From NCBI RefSeq assembly GCF_014596725.1, contig NZ_JACVEG010000005.1, positions 1-64,000 on the forward strand: 64,000 bases of DNA, read 5' to 3'. A program made the position numbers and the translations under genes. The DNA is from Vibrio sp. Y2-5. Its GTDB lineage: Bacteria > Pseudomonadota > Gammaproteobacteria > Enterobacterales > Vibrionaceae. This document shows, one piece after another, positions 51,515-62,090 of this stretch (within the stretch, counting starts at the first letter, position 1; the number at the start of each line of letters is the position of its first letter). Below the pieces are notes generated by a model. It worked only from the letters and a program-made list of their open reading frames with translations, was not told the origin of the DNA and did no database searches.

Positions 51515-52774
51515 TTAAGCGAAAACGCCTTGAATCGCATAGAAGAACACAACCGCCAATAAAGCACCAGCTGGAAGCGTTACAATCCAAGAAGCAACGA
51601 TGTTACGTACAACCCCTAGGTTCAATGCTGCGATACCACGCGCAAAACCTACACCCAGAACCGCACCAACAAGTGTCTGAGTGGTTGAAATCGGCAGGCC
51701 TGTACCAGATGCTAATACTACTGTAGATGCAGTTGCAAGCTGAGCTGCGAAACCACGGCTAGGTGTTAGTTCTGTAATACCAGTACCAACCGTTGCCATT
51801 ACTTTGTGGCCCATAGTCGCTAGACCAACAACGATACCGAAACCACCAAGAGGTAGAATCCACCAAGCAATTGAACTTTTCGCTGAAATTTCACCCATTT
51901 GTTCGATAGTAGAAACTACTGCAGACAGTGGACCAATCGCGTTTGCAACGTCGTTTGAACCGTGAGCAAATGCCATCGCACAAGCGGTAATTACCATCAA
52001 AACACTGAAGATACTTTCTACACCAGAAAAGCTATGGTCGTCTTCACGGTTAGCAAATTTCTTCTGAATGTATAGATAGCCACCAACCATTACTAGTGCA
52101 GATACGCCAGCAGACCATAACCAAGCTTCTGTGCCTGAAAGGTGTAAGCCAACGTGCTTAAGCCCTTTCTTAATGGTTACAAGCGCAATCACCATTGTAG
52201 TGATGAACATGTATACAGGAACAAAGCGCTTAGCGTTGATAAGCGGTCTTTCTGTATCGAAAATAAGCCGTTGAGCACTGATGAATATGAAGTAAGCAAA
52301 GATACCTGAAATCAGAGGCGTAACAATCCAGCTACCCACGATACCTTTAACAGAGCCCCAATCAACCGCTTCAGTACCGAAAGATACACATGCGAAACCG
52401 ATGATTGCACCGATGATTGAGTGAGTCGTTGATACTGGCCAGCCCATATACGAAGCAAGCAGTAACCAAGTACCTGCTGCTAGCAGAGCTGACATCATGC
52501 CATAAATAAGAACGTCAGGATGTTGAGCAAATAGTGATGTATCAATCACGCCTTTGCGGATTGTGTCAGTTACTTCACCACCGGCTAAGTAAGCACCTGC
52601 GAATTCGAACACCATCGCGATAAGAATCGCTTGTTTAACGGTTAGAGCTTTAGAACCAACTGACGTTCCCATTGCGTTCGCAACGTCGTTCGCACCAATA
52701 CCGATAGCCATTAAGAAACCAAAAATGGCAGCAACAATAATCAGGACAGTGCCGTAGTTAGCAAGGATATCCAT
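51515..52774 (-). CDS. pit: Inorganic phosphate transporter, PiT family
   Basis: A 419-residue polytopic membrane protein with about ten hydrophobic segments. It contains two copies of the PiT signature: IGANDVANAMGTSVGSKALT near residues 26-45 and AHGSNDVANAIGPLSAVV near 270-287. It imports phosphate (as metal phosphate) using the ion gradient. The ATG at 52774, which gives MDILANYGTV, is preferred over an upstream in-frame start at 52828. It follows a DUF47 gene by 136 bases on the same strand, a pairing found in many bacteria. Confidence 0.92.
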   Translation of the reverse strand: MDILANYGTVLIIVAAIFGFLMAIGIGANDVANAMGTSVGSKALTVKQAILIAMVFEFAGAYLAGGEVTDTIRKGVIDTSLFAQHPDVLIYGMMSALLAAGTWLLLASYMGWPVSTTHSIIGAIIGFACVSFGTEAVDWGSVKGIVGSWIVTPLISGIFAYFIFISAQRLIFDTERPLINAKRFVPVYMFITTMVIALVTIKKGLKHVGLHLSGTEAWLWSAGVSALVMVGGYLYIQKKFANREDDHSFSGVESIFSVLMVITACAMAFAHGSNDVANAIGPLSAVVSTIEQMGEISAKSSIAWWILPLGGFGIVVGLATMGHKVMATVGTGITELTPSRGFAAQLATASTVVLASGTGLPISTTQTLVGAVLGVGFARGIAALNLGVVRNIVASWIVTLPAGALLAVVFFYAIQGVFA

Positions 52775-52910
52775 CTTTATACCTAGTTGTTTATAACAAG
52801 CGGAACTATTTCTTCGTGTTTTAGGCACGAATTTAAACCGTTGGCGATAAAAAATTAACGCTTAGTTCAGTTTTATAAAATAGCTCTTAGTTATTTGGTT
52901 AACTTTAAAT

Positions 52911-53597
52911 TTATGAGCGAGAAAGCATCACTTCTAGACGAGCACCAACGCGCTGCGCCTGATCAGCGATACCGCCAACCCATTCAAAAATCTTGTATAA
53001 GAACATAACGTCAATCGGATTAAGCGAAGATTCTAGGGTTCTTAGCTTTTGACGTAGACGTATCTGAATAGCATCAGTATCGTCTTCGATTTCATCCAAT
53101 TGATTAATCATTTCAGCAACGAGTGTTACTTCACGGCCTTTGAAGCCAGTCTCTAACAATTCGTCTAGCTCGTTGATCACTTTCTGTGCTTGAGCCGCTG
53201 CGTCTAAGCAACGTTTCACATAGATGATAAAGTCAGCTTGGAGAGGTTCAGGAATAATAAGCTCGCGACCAACAACACGACCAGAAATGTCCTTTGCTAG
53301 GTTCGCAAGTTTATCTTGCTGTGTGAGAAGTTCGAGCATGTCTGTACGGTCTACAGGCATAAACAAACCACGAGGAAGTTTAAGGCGAATTTCGCGCTTT
53401 AACACGTCAGCTTCTTTCTCTAAGTGAGAAATCTGTGCGCGGATTTCAGATGCTTTTTCCCAGTCTCCAGTTGCACAAACTTCAAAGAAAGGCACTAGAT
53501 AAGAACAGCATTCATTTACACACACTACGTGTCGTTGCAAAGGCTTTATAGGGGACTTTGCAAATAACCCCATAATTGTATTTACTGGCATGGTCAT
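52911..53597 (-). CDS. TIGR00153/DUF47 family protein (PhoU-like)
   Basis: A 228-residue all-helical cytoplasmic protein of the DUF47 family, distantly related to PhoU. Typical sequence is ISHLEKEADVLKREIRLKLP with its metal-coordinating Glu/Asp helices, and LVAEMINQLDEIEDDTDAIQ later. It sits directly upstream of a PiT phosphate transporter, and such partners are thought to regulate transport. Two Met codons close together (53597, 53591) leave the start uncertain by two residues. Divergent from ygiF. Confidence 0.88.
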   Translation of the reverse strand: MTMPVNTIMGLFAKSPIKPLQRHVVCVNECCSYLVPFFEVCATGDWEKASEIRAQISHLEKEADVLKREIRLKLPRGLFMPVDRTDMLELLTQQDKLANLAKDISGRVVGRELIIPEPLQADFIIYVKRCLDAAAQAQKVINELDELLETGFKGREVTLVAEMINQLDEIEDDTDAIQIRLRQKLRTLESSLNPIDVMFLYKIFEWVGGIADQAQRVGARLEVMLSRS

Positions 53598-53796
53598 TCA
53601 ACCTAATAACTATAACCTGAAAAAAACATACACCATTGTATGGCTAAATGTTGAGCGATGGCTATAAAGGCGCGCATGTTAACCCATTAACAGTGTCATG
53701 AAAACTGTTTTAGATCATCAAACGGTCTATATTTCACTCTTGCTCAGCCGCGTTTTAGGCAATATCCTTTCGGTATCTGCTTTGAAAGGGTTAAAT

Positions 53797-55314
53797 ATGG
53801 AAACCGAGATAGAACTGAAGTTTTTTGTGTCACCAGAGTTTTCAGAAATTTTACGTCAAAAGATTTCTGATACAAAAGTACTTCAGCACAGTTGTCGAGA
53901 GTTAGGTAATACGTATTTTGACACTCCTGATAACTGGTTACGTCAACATGATATAGGGTTAAGAATCCGACGTTTCGATGATGTTTATGTTCAAACGGTA
54001 AAGACTGCAGGACGCGTCGTTGCTGGCTTACATCAAAGACCGGAATTCAATGCTGAACATCATAGCAACGAACCTGAGCTATCACTTCACCCTGCTGACA
54101 TTTGGCCTCAAGGTAAAGAGGTTGACGTTCTGCAAGCGGAGCTTAATGCTCTTTTCTCTACCAATTTTACTCGTGAACAATGGCTTATCGGTATGCATGA
54201 TGGTAGCCAAGTGGAAGTCGCTTTTGACCAAGGTTTAGTCATCGCGGGTGATAAAGAGTACCCCATTTGCGAAGTGGAGTTAGAACTGAAATCTGGGCAA
54301 ACCGATGCACTGTTTACCTTAGCTCGTCAGTTCTGTGATAACGGTGGAATGCGCTTAGGTAATCTGAGTAAAGCGGCTAGAGGCTACCGTCTGGCGGCCG
54401 ATTATCAAGGCGATGAAGTGAAACCGTTAAGTCTGGTTAACACCAGTAACCAAGACACGGTGGAGTTTTGCTTAATCAACTCACTGGAACACGCACTGTC
54501 TCATTGGCACTACCATGAGCAAATTTATACAGAGCGAGATTCCATTCCTGCATTGCATGAAATTAGTAATAGTATTCGCTTTATTCGCCAGATATTAAGC
54601 ATTTACGGTGGTGTGGTTCCTCGTCGAGCAAGTGCGATTTTGCGTCAGGAACTGAAGTGGCTGGAAGAAGAGTTGAGCTGGTTAAAGTCTTATGACTATC
54701 TTGATGATCTTCTCGAAGACAAAGGTTATGCGCTGCGCAAACTCGATGCCCGTAAGTTATTAATTGCGGAGCTGAAAGAGCAACAAGATAGCTTGCCTCA
54801 GCGAGAAGAAAATTTACGTTTGCTCAACTCTGCTCGTTATACTGGCTTATTGCTTGACTTAAGTCGCTGGATCCTGACTCGTGGATGGCAGCCATTTCTT
54901 GATGAAAAAGCTCGTGAAAAAATGGCGACCAATATTCTTCGATTCTCTGCCAAGCAGTTGGATAGAACGTGGGCTGAATTGATTGAGTCGTTCCCTCCAG
55001 AACATCATTTGAGTAGCCAAGAGTATATTGATCAGCAGTATCGCTTGATGCGAAATCTTTATACCGGAATTGGTTTCGCAAGTTTGTACGATGCAGAGGA
55101 ACGTAACTCTTTCCGTATGCCTTGGACTGATCTTCTGCACGGTATCGACGATTTATTAACGTTAAGAACGTTAGCGCCGTTTGTTGATAAGTTGGAAGGT
55201 GAGGAACAAGAGCAGCTACAACGCTGGTTGATTCGCCAAGAGAATTCGATTTTACATGCCATGGAGCAGACTCGAATTATCGGCGTAGAGGCACATCCTT
55301 ACTGGCGTGACTAA
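53797..55314 (+). CDS. ygiF: CYTH-CHAD domain inorganic triphosphatase (YgiF-like)
   Basis: A 505-residue two-domain protein. The N-terminal CYTH tunnel-fold domain (1 to about 200) opens with the diagnostic METEIELKF (ExExK) and hydrolyses triphosphate in E. coli YgiF. The C-terminal CHAD domain (about 220-490) is helical with conserved His/Arg/Lys and binds polyphosphate. The frame is open from 53698, but the ATG at 53797 has AAAGG seven bases before it and starts exactly at the CYTH motif. In E. coli ygiF and glnE are adjacent; here an ion channel and a chemoreceptor lie between. A terminator follows. Confidence 0.9.
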   Translation: METEIELKFFVSPEFSEILRQKISDTKVLQHSCRELGNTYFDTPDNWLRQHDIGLRIRRFDDVYVQTVKTAGRVVAGLHQRPEFNAEHHSNEPELSLHPADIWPQGKEVDVLQAELNALFSTNFTREQWLIGMHDGSQVEVAFDQGLVIAGDKEYPICEVELELKSGQTDALFTLARQFCDNGGMRLGNLSKAARGYRLAADYQGDEVKPLSLVNTSNQDTVEFCLINSLEHALSHWHYHEQIYTERDSIPALHEISNSIRFIRQILSIYGGVVPRRASAILRQELKWLEEELSWLKSYDYLDDLLEDKGYALRKLDARKLLIAELKEQQDSLPQREENLRLLNSARYTGLLLDLSRWILTRGWQPFLDEKAREKMATNILRFSAKQLDRTWAELIESFPPEHHLSSQEYIDQQYRLMRNLYTGIGFASLYDAEERNSFRMPWTDLLHGIDDLLTLRTLAPFVDKLEGEEQEQLQRWLIRQENSILHAMEQTRIIGVEAHPYWRD

Positions 55315-55337
55315 CTCAGACATGTAGTTTTGAAATC

Positions 55338-55363
55338 AGGGATACTTGTTAGTATCCCTTTTT
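55338..55363 (+). terminator. ygiF terminator
   Basis: The stem AGGGATACT / AGTATCCCT with a TGTT loop is followed by five T, 23 bases after the stop. Confidence 0.88.
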
Positions 55364-55368
55364 GTTTT

Positions 55369-56145
55369 CTATTCCGTTGGCTTACTTTGTTTCGGCATAT
55401 CTGGTTTGTTTTCCAGCTCCCCAATCCGGCGCAAAATTTCATTTTGCTGCACAACTATCTGATGCAGCATCTGCTGTTCTCTCTGCGCGTTTAAGAGTTG
55501 CCTCTTATCGGGCGAGGTAAGCAGTGAGGTGATCAAGCCAGAAATCATACCGAAGATCCCGACTCCGCACAGAATCATTGCTGTCGCTATCAAGCGTCCT
55601 GCCGTCGTGACAGGATAGTGGTCGCCATAACCTACTGTTGAAATTGTCACTAAAGCCCACCACAAAGCGTCACCACCAGATTGAATATTCGCATGAGGAT
55701 CTTTGGTTTCGAAAAAGAGCATAAAGCTTGAACCCAGTGTCATCATCATAACCAACAGCAATAAGATCGATGCGATGGTGGTTTCTCTGCGATTGGAAAG
55801 TAGTTGTTTAGCGATCGCTCTTCCTGAACGAATGACTAGAACAATTCTTAGGATGTGGAAAATACGTGCGTAGCGCAGAGGCTCGATCATCGGGATACTC
55901 GCAACGAAATCTATCCAGTGCCGTTTCATAAATTGCACTCGATCTGTTGAGCGGATCAAATCTACGCTAAGTTGTAGGATGAAAATACTACATATAATGA
56001 AGTCTAGGCCGATAAATATATGGCGCATTTCTGGCTCTATTGGAAAAAATAGTAAGCCAGAGATCACAAATAGAGCTAAGAAAGACAAAATGAGTGATAA
56101 CAATCCCATAGGTTTTGTTTCATCTTTGATACTATCTTTTTTCAT
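55369..56145 (-). CDS. Voltage-sensor-type potassium channel
   Basis: A 258-residue inner-membrane ion channel with six hydrophobic segments. The fourth has the spaced Arg of a voltage sensor (LRYARIFHILRIVLVIRSGR, about residues 90-109). The selectivity filter TVGYGD is at about 170-175, which predicts K+ selectivity. A cytoplasmic coiled coil (about 215-245) probably assists tetramer formation. There is no RCK/TrkA-N domain. The ATG at 56145 is preferred over an in-frame TTG at 56166; neither has a strong ribosome-binding site. The gene is divergent from a chemoreceptor. Confidence 0.88.
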   Translation of the reverse strand: MKKDSIKDETKPMGLLSLILSFLALFVISGLLFFPIEPEMRHIFIGLDFIICSIFILQLSVDLIRSTDRVQFMKRHWIDFVASIPMIEPLRYARIFHILRIVLVIRSGRAIAKQLLSNRRETTIASILLLLVMMMTLGSSFMLFFETKDPHANIQSGGDALWWALVTISTVGYGDHYPVTTAGRLIATAMILCGVGIFGMISGLITSLLTSPDKRQLLNAQREQQMLHQIVVQQNEILRRIGELENKPDMPKQSKPTE

Positions 56146-56242
56146 ACGAGGCTCGAAATAATTCAAAGTGCGTGAAGTTTTTTCACTGTATTAGTGATAA
56201 ATAAGTGATTTTCAATATATAAGACATTGTGGAGGCATGACA

Positions 56243-57499
56243 ATGACAACAATGGCATTTAAGCCATGGGAACGAGTAATAACGAATGTTCGCCTTGTTC
56301 CTAAGATGGTAATGCTGATGGTGTTCAGTACTTTCCTGATCATCGGTAAGCAACTTTGGGATGCTCACACCTTTTATAATGCTCTTTTGGCGGCAACCCA
56401 AAGTGCTGAAGTCGCGCAGAAACATTACGATGATTACATTGTGCAAGTGATCTGGCAAACCGGTCTTATGATCGCTGTTTTTGTCGTATTGCTTCTTTTT
56501 GCTGCACGGATCATGCTGCGTCAAACACAATATCTTAGTGAGTCTATCAAACAGATGGCACGACGTGATCTTTCTGCCGAGATTGAGATGGAGTGTAAAG
56601 ATGAATATGGCGAACTGGCGAAGGAACTGGAAAAAACACGTCTTCAGTTGAAAGAATTGATTGTTGCTCAAGTTGACGCTTCCCAAGAGCTTACGGCTAT
56701 GACGGAAATTATGACTCTTAGCATGTCCGAAACCAAAGAGTCTGCTCAAGAAGAATTCAATGAAATTGACCAGTTAGCAACAGCCATGAGTGAAATGTCT
56801 TCAACGGTGCAAACGGTGGCAGGGCATGCGCAAAGCGCGTCTTCATTAACTGAAGATGCATCCAAGCAAGCTCAGACAGGTCAACGATTTGTGAAAAGCA
56901 CTGTCGGCAAGATGAGTGAGCTATCTAAAGACATTTCTAAATCTGCGCAGGCTGTAAACGAAGTTGAAGAACGTGTGGAGTCAATTAGCAGCGTTGTTGG
57001 CACTATCCAAAGTATCTCTGAACAGACAAACCTATTGGCACTTAACGCCGCGATTGAGGCTGCTCGTGCTGGTGAAGCTGGACGTGGCTTCGCTGTGGTT
57101 GCTGATGAAGTACGTAATCTTGCGCAGCGCACTCAAACCGCAACAGTCGAAATTCAAGATATGATTTCACAGTTGCAAAGTAGCGCGAACTCAGCGGTAG
57201 AGCTGATGGAAAAGAGTGTGGTTGAAGTGGCTGAAGGTGTTGAACTGGTGACTAACGCAGGCACAGAGCTTGACGGAATTGTGACTCAAGTTCAGCAAAT
57301 CAATGATATGAACTTCCAGATCGCTACAGCTGCGGGTCAGCAAAGCAGCGTTGCTGAAGAGATGAATCAGAACTTAACTAATGTGAGAGAGTTGGTGGAA
57401 GCATCGGTTACTGTCGTCACTGAGCTGCTTGAAACCTCGGAAATCATGCAGGCAAATGCACAAGAATTAGACAGTAAAATCACGGAATTTAAAGTTTAA
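56243..57499 (+). CDS. Methyl-accepting chemotaxis protein with minimal periplasmic part
   Basis: A 418-residue chemoreceptor. Membrane segments lie at about residues 20-37 and 70-90, leaving only about 30 periplasmic residues, too few for a ligand-binding domain. A HAMP-like linker (about 90-145) precedes the signalling domain, whose hairpin tip holds [20 protein letters not shown] and [13 protein letters not shown] (about 268-300). GGAGG at 56231-56235 abuts an ATG at 56237 too closely and suits the second ATG at 56243, which I chose. It presumably signals to CheA/CheW in response to membrane, cytoplasmic or energy state rather than a periplasmic ligand. Confidence 0.9.
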   Translation: MTTMAFKPWERVITNVRLVPKMVMLMVFSTFLIIGKQLWDAHTFYNALLAATQSAEVAQKHYDDYIVQVIWQTGLMIAVFVVLLLFAARIMLRQTQYLSESIKQMARRDLSAEIEMECKDEYGELAKELEKTRLQLKELIVAQVDASQELTAMTEIMTLSMSETKESAQEEFNEIDQLATAMSEMSSTVQTVAGHAQSASSLTEDASKQAQTGQRFVKSTVGKMSELSKDISKSAQAVNEVEERVESISSVVGTIQSISEQTNLLALNAAIEAARAGEAGRGFAVVADEVRNLAQRTQTATVEIQDMISQLQSSANSAVELMEKSVVEVAEGVELVTNAGTELDGIVTQVQQINDMNFQIATAAGQQSSVAEEMNQNLTNVRELVEASVTVVTELLETSEIMQANAQELDSKITEFKV

Positions 57500-57530
57500 T
57501 TTCTTCTGATACGAATAAGTCATGTATAAG

Positions 57531-57559
57531 CGCCCACAATTCGATTGTGGGCGTTTTTT
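57531..57559 (+). terminator. Chemoreceptor gene terminator
   Basis: The stem CGCCCACAAT / ATTGTGGGCG with a TCG loop is followed by six T. Confidence 0.92.
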
Positions 57560-57575
57560 ATTACACTAAATTTGA

Positions 57576-57601
57576 TATACCCTTCAATGAGTTTGGGTAT
57601 A
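57576..57601. repeat. Minimal remnant of the TACCC...GGGTA repeat
   Basis: TATACCCTTC followed by GTTTGGGTATA across a few bases. These are the outer ends of the element at 16591-16735 brought together, as if the interior had been deleted. It lies about 47 bases before glnE. Confidence 0.5.
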
Positions 57602-57647
57602 GTTACATCATCTTTCTTCGGGCTACCAGCATCAACAAGGACATATC

Positions 57648-60494
57648 ATGCCATTGCCATCTCTTCTTGAAGATTATGCAAGTCAACAGTTTAGCCATTT
57701 GCTAGAACAGCAGCCAGTGATTGCTCTGTGGGATAGCGAGCTACAAACTCAGTTAAAAACCGTTGTCGGGTTGAGTAAGTTTGTTCTTGAGACATTGATA
57801 CGTGACGACACTTTGTGTCGTGCACTGCCCGAAATACTAAGTGAAGACTCTCGTTGCGAATCCTATCGTGAGCGCCTTTTTACTCAGCTTTCAGTCTGTG
57901 AAGATGAAACCAATGGTTTACGTATCTTGCGTCAGTTCCGTAATCAAGAAATGGTTTATATCGCTTGGCGTGATTTTTTAAGTACATGGTCTTTGGATGA
58001 GAGCCTTGAGCATTTGTCGCAATTGGCGGAAGCATTGATATTCGAGACATATCAATGGCAATACAAAGCCTGTTGTCAAGAGTGGGGAACACCATGTAAC
58101 GCCCTAGGTGAACCTCAGCCTATGTTAATTATGGGGATGGGTAAACTCGGTGGTGGCGAGCTAAATTTCTCTTCCGACATCGATTTGATTTTCACCTATC
58201 CGGAGAACGGGGAGACACAGGGGCAGCGCCGCAGCATAGCTAATGCCCAGTTTTTTACTCGTTTAGGCCAACGCATCATCAAAATGCTCGATCAACAGAC
58301 CTTTGATGGTTTTTGCTATCGGGTAGATATGAGGTTACGTCCTTTTGGCGAAAGCGGTCCGTTGGTGATGAGTTATGCTGCGCTTGAAGATTATTACCAA
58401 GAGCAGGGCAGAGACTGGGAACGCTATGCAATGGTCAAAGCGCGTGTTATGGGGCGTGAGATGTACTCCCAGTACCAAGAGTTACGCCAAATGCTGCGTC
58501 CGTTTGTATTTCGTCGTTACATTGATTTCAGTGCGATTCAATCACTGCGTCGAATGAAGTCAATGATCAGCAGTGAAGTTCGTCGCCGTGGATTAAGTAA
58601 CAACATCAAATTGGGTGCGGGTGGTATTCGGGAAATTGAATTTATTGCCCAAGTGTTTCAACTGATCCGGGGCGGAAGAGAACCGAGCCTTCGCCATCGT
58701 GGGTTACTCGAAACCTTGCAAGCCATTGATGAGCTGCAACTGTTGGAAAAAAATGAAGTTGAACAGTTAACCGAGGCCTATTACTTCTTGCGTCGTCTTG
58801 AAAATCTTCTTCAAGCCTTGGCAGATAAACAAACTCAAACCTTACCTGATAAGGCGGATGATCAGTTGAGACTGGCTTTTGCTATGGGCTTTGAATCTTG
58901 GGATCAACTGAATGCCCAAGTCAAACATCAGATGGCGAATGTTCATGCTGTGTTTGCTGCTTTGATTGGTGAAGAGGATGAGCAAGACGACAATACACTT
59001 GCTGCTCACTTTCACGAATTGTGGGACATGAGCCATAACCACGAGTTAATAGAAAGCATTGTTGAGAATGAGCTCACTATGCAAGATGGAGCAGAGATCG
59101 TCGATACCATCATTGGTTTTAAAGATGACTTAGCGAAACGCACTATCGGCCCTCGGGGAAGAGAAGTGCTCAATCGTTTGATGCCAAAGGTGTATCAAGC
59201 GATTTTTAATCACCCTGATGCGAAGTTTGGCTTATCAAGAGTACTGTCTTTACTGCACAGTATTGCGACTCGTACAACTTATTTGGAACTGCTCGATGAA
59301 CACCCCGCAGCGCTAGTGCAATTAGTGCGTCTGTGTACTGCGAGTTCGATGATCTCAGAACAACTTGCTCGTTATCCGATACTTCTTGATGAACTAATTG
59401 ATCCACAACATCTCTACAATCCTATTCCTTTGGAAAGTTACAAGACGGAGCTTCGAGATTTCCTCGCACGTATTCCCGAAGATGATATGGAACAGCAGAT
59501 GGAAGCGCTGCGGCAATTTAAGCAAATATGCATTTTGAAGATTGCTGCCGCTGATATCGCGGATGTATTGCCCGTGATGAAAGTGAGTGACCACTTAACC
59601 TATCTTGCTGAAGCGATTGTAGAAGCTGTGGTCAATCAAGCTTGGCTACAAGTAACGGCTAAATACGGTGAGCCGACTCATTTAAAAGATCGTGAAGGAA
59701 AGGGATTTGCTGTCGTTGGCTATGGCAAAGTGGGGGGCTGGGAGCTTGGCTATAACTCTGATCTCGATATTGTTTTTATCCACGATTGCCCAGTTAGCGC
59801 CTACACTGATGGTGTTAAAGAGATAGATGGTCGTCAGTTTTATCTGCGTTTAGCTCAACGTATCGTTCATATATTCTCTGTGCGAACCGCTTCTGGAATA
59901 CTGTACGAAGTTGATACCCGCTTGAGACCATCTGGCGCATCAGGGCTCTTGGTGAGTCCAACTGAAGCTTTTGAAGAGTACCAGCGCAATGATGCGTGGA
60001 CTTGGGAGCATCAGGCATTGGTAAGAGCTCGCATGATTTATGGTGATGCACCTTTGCAACAAGCCTTTGCCAACATCCGCCATGACATTTTGGCTTTACC
60101 TCGGGAAGAGGAAAAACTGAAGCAAGAGGTGGTGGAGATGCGAATCAAAATGCGCGATCACCTCGGTGGGAAAAAGCCCGGCCGTTTCATGATAAAGCAA
60201 GATGAAGGCGGTATTACGGATATTGAATTTTTGGCGCAGTACTTAGTCTTACGTTTCAGCCATCAACAGCCAAAATTAACCCGATGGTCTGATAACGTGC
60301 GCATCTTTGAGTCATTATTGATTCAGGGTGTGTTGGAGGAAGAACAAGCTATGGCATTAACCCATGCTTATACGGCGATGCGAGATCAAATCCATCGCCG
60401 CAATTTAGTCAATCAAGACGCGGATGTGGATGAAAGCAAATTCGTCCATGAACGTGAAGTTGTAAAACATGTTTGGAATCAGTGGCTAGGTTAA
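57648..60494 (+). CDS. glnE: Glutamine synthetase adenylyltransferase/adenylyl-removing enzyme
   Basis: A 948-residue bifunctional enzyme (E. coli 946) that adds AMP to and removes it from glutamine synthetase under PII control. It has two nucleotidyltransferase domains, each with the G-G...DxD motif. The N-terminal deadenylylation domain has [20 protein letters not shown] at about residues 162-181. The C-terminal adenylylation domain has [20 protein letters not shown] at about 691-710. Helical linker domains follow each. It is followed by hldE after 84 bases, the order found in E. coli. Confidence 0.96.
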   Translation: MPLPSLLEDYASQQFSHLLEQQPVIALWDSELQTQLKTVVGLSKFVLETLIRDDTLCRALPEILSEDSRCESYRERLFTQLSVCEDETNGLRILRQFRNQEMVYIAWRDFLSTWSLDESLEHLSQLAEALIFETYQWQYKACCQEWGTPCNALGEPQPMLIMGMGKLGGGELNFSSDIDLIFTYPENGETQGQRRSIANAQFFTRLGQRIIKMLDQQTFDGFCYRVDMRLRPFGESGPLVMSYAALEDYYQEQGRDWERYAMVKARVMGREMYSQYQELRQMLRPFVFRRYIDFSAIQSLRRMKSMISSEVRRRGLSNNIKLGAGGIREIEFIAQVFQLIRGGREPSLRHRGLLETLQAIDELQLLEKNEVEQLTEAYYFLRRLENLLQALADKQTQTLPDKADDQLRLAFAMGFESWDQLNAQVKHQMANVHAVFAALIGEEDEQDDNTLAAHFHELWDMSHNHELIESIVENELTMQDGAEIVDTIIGFKDDLAKRTIGPRGREVLNRLMPKVYQAIFNHPDAKFGLSRVLSLLHSIATRTTYLELLDEHPAALVQLVRLCTASSMISEQLARYPILLDELIDPQHLYNPIPLESYKTELRDFLARIPEDDMEQQMEALRQFKQICILKIAAADIADVLPVMKVSDHLTYLAEAIVEAVVNQAWLQVTAKYGEPTHLKDREGKGFAVVGYGKVGGWELGYNSDLDIVFIHDCPVSAYTDGVKEIDGRQFYLRLAQRIVHIFSVRTASGILYEVDTRLRPSGASGLLVSPTEAFEEYQRNDAWTWEHQALVRARMIYGDAPLQQAFANIRHDILALPREEEKLKQEVVEMRIKMRDHLGGKKPGRFMIKQDEGGITDIEFLAQYLVLRFSHQQPKLTRWSDNVRIFESLLIQGVLEEEQAMALTHAYTAMRDQIHRRNLVNQDADVDESKFVHEREVVKHVWNQWLG

Positions 60495-60578
60495 TAACAG
60501 AGTTCTGATATTAGATAACTTTAGCCGCTCATAGGGCTGTGATAAACTCCGCCCAGAAACAGTTATTGGAGATCCATA

Positions 60579-62009
60579 ATGAAACCAATCCTACCTGACT
60601 ACAGTGATGCTGGGGTATTAATTATTGGCGATGTCATGCTTGACAGATACTGGCATGGCCCGACTGGCCGCATTTCGCCAGAAGCCCCTGTGCCAGTAGT
60701 AAAAGTAGAGAAAAACGAAGAGCGTCCCGGCGGTGCTGCTAACGTAGCAATGAACATCGCGTCATTGGGCGGGCATGCGCATCTCGTTGGTTTGACAGGG
60801 ATTGATGAGCCAGCGCAGGTGTTGAGTGAAAAACTCACTTCTCTGAAAGTAAAATGTGATTTTGTTGCGTTACCGGATTATCCAACGATTACAAAATTAC
60901 GCGTGCTGAGCCGTGGTCAGCAGCTTATCCGTTTAGATTTTGAAGATCAGTTTGAAAACACTGATCCTGAATTGATCCTATCTCGTATGGAATCAGCTCT
61001 ACCAAATGTACAAGCGGTGATCTTATCGGATTACGCGAAAGGTGCACTTGAGCATGTTCAGAAGTTTATTCAAAAAGCACGAGCGGCGAATGTACCGGTG
61101 TTTATTGACCCTAAAGGCGCCGATTTTGAACGTTACCGTGGTGCAACGTTACTAACTCCAAACCTCTCTGAGTTTGAACACGTAGTGGGCAAAGTGAAGT
61201 CTGATCAAGACTTGGTCGAAAAAGGTTTAGGTCTGATTGAAGAGTTCGATTTTGATGCATTGCTAGTGACTCGCAGTGAACATGGTATGACACTACTACG
61301 TCGTGGTATGGATCCTTTCCACTTACCAACTCAAGCCAAAGAAGTGTATGACGTAACAGGCGCAGGCGATACGGTTATTTCAGTATTGGCTTCTTCGGTT
61401 GCAGCGGGTAAACCTCTAGACGAAGCGTGTGCGTTGGCAAATGCTGCAGCAGGCGTGGTAGTCGGTAAACTCGGTACTTCGACAGTATCGACGATTGAAC
61501 TGGCTGAAGCCGTTCATGGCAGCAAAGATACTGACTACGGCGTAATTGGTGAACAGGCTCTGATTGAAGCGGTGCGTAAAGCGCAAGCTCGTGGCGAGAA
61601 AGTTGTTATGACCAATGGTTGTTTCGATATTCTTCACGCTGGTCATGTTTCTTATCTGAATCATGCTGGTGAGTTAGGCGATCGCCTGATTGTTGCCGTC
61701 AATACAGATGAGTCTGTAAAACGTTTGAAAGGTCCTGGTCGTCCTGTGAACCCGACAGATCGCCGTATGGCTGTATTAGCAGCTCTAGGTGCTGTGGATT
61801 GGGTTGTACCGTTTAGTGAAGACACGCCACAACGTTTGATCTCTGCAGTGCTACCTGATTTGCTCGTGAAAGGTGGCGACTACAAACCAGAAGATATTGC
61901 TGGTGGTAAAGAAGTGATCGCGGCTGGCGGCCAAGTTAAAGTGCTCAACTTTGAAGATGGTTGTTCAACCACAGAAATCATCGAAGCGATTAAAGGTGGC
62001 AGAGGCTAA
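60579..62009 (+). CDS. hldE: Bifunctional heptose kinase/adenylyltransferase
   Basis: A 476-residue enzyme (E. coli 477) making ADP-heptose for the LPS inner core. The N-terminal ribokinase-like domain (1 to about 318) has [20 protein letters not shown] (about 50-69) and the catalytic [11 protein letters not shown] (about 260-270). It phosphorylates heptose 7-phosphate at C1. The C-terminal cytidylyltransferase-fold domain (about 340-476) begins [16 protein letters not shown] and adds AMP. A GGAG ribosome-binding site precedes the ATG. A strong terminator follows. Confidence 0.97.
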   Translation: MKPILPDYSDAGVLIIGDVMLDRYWHGPTGRISPEAPVPVVKVEKNEERPGGAANVAMNIASLGGHAHLVGLTGIDEPAQVLSEKLTSLKVKCDFVALPDYPTITKLRVLSRGQQLIRLDFEDQFENTDPELILSRMESALPNVQAVILSDYAKGALEHVQKFIQKARAANVPVFIDPKGADFERYRGATLLTPNLSEFEHVVGKVKSDQDLVEKGLGLIEEFDFDALLVTRSEHGMTLLRRGMDPFHLPTQAKEVYDVTGAGDTVISVLASSVAAGKPLDEACALANAAAGVVVGKLGTSTVSTIELAEAVHGSKDTDYGVIGEQALIEAVRKAQARGEKVVMTNGCFDILHAGHVSYLNHAGELGDRLIVAVNTDESVKRLKGPGRPVNPTDRRMAVLAALGAVDWVVPFSEDTPQRLISAVLPDLLVKGGDYKPEDIAGGKEVIAAGGQVKVLNFEDGCSTTEIIEAIKGGRG

Positions 62010-62043
62010 TTAGCCTTTGTTGCTTTTAAATATGTCGAGAAAG

Positions 62044-62071
62044 AAAAAACGCCAGCATGCTGGCGTTTTTT
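62044..62071. terminator. Bidirectional terminator between hldE and tolC
   Basis: The perfect stem AAAACGCCAGC / GCTGGCGTTTT with flanking A and T tracts, between convergent genes. Confidence 0.92.
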
Positions 62072-62090
62072 ATGTCCGTAAAAACCAACC

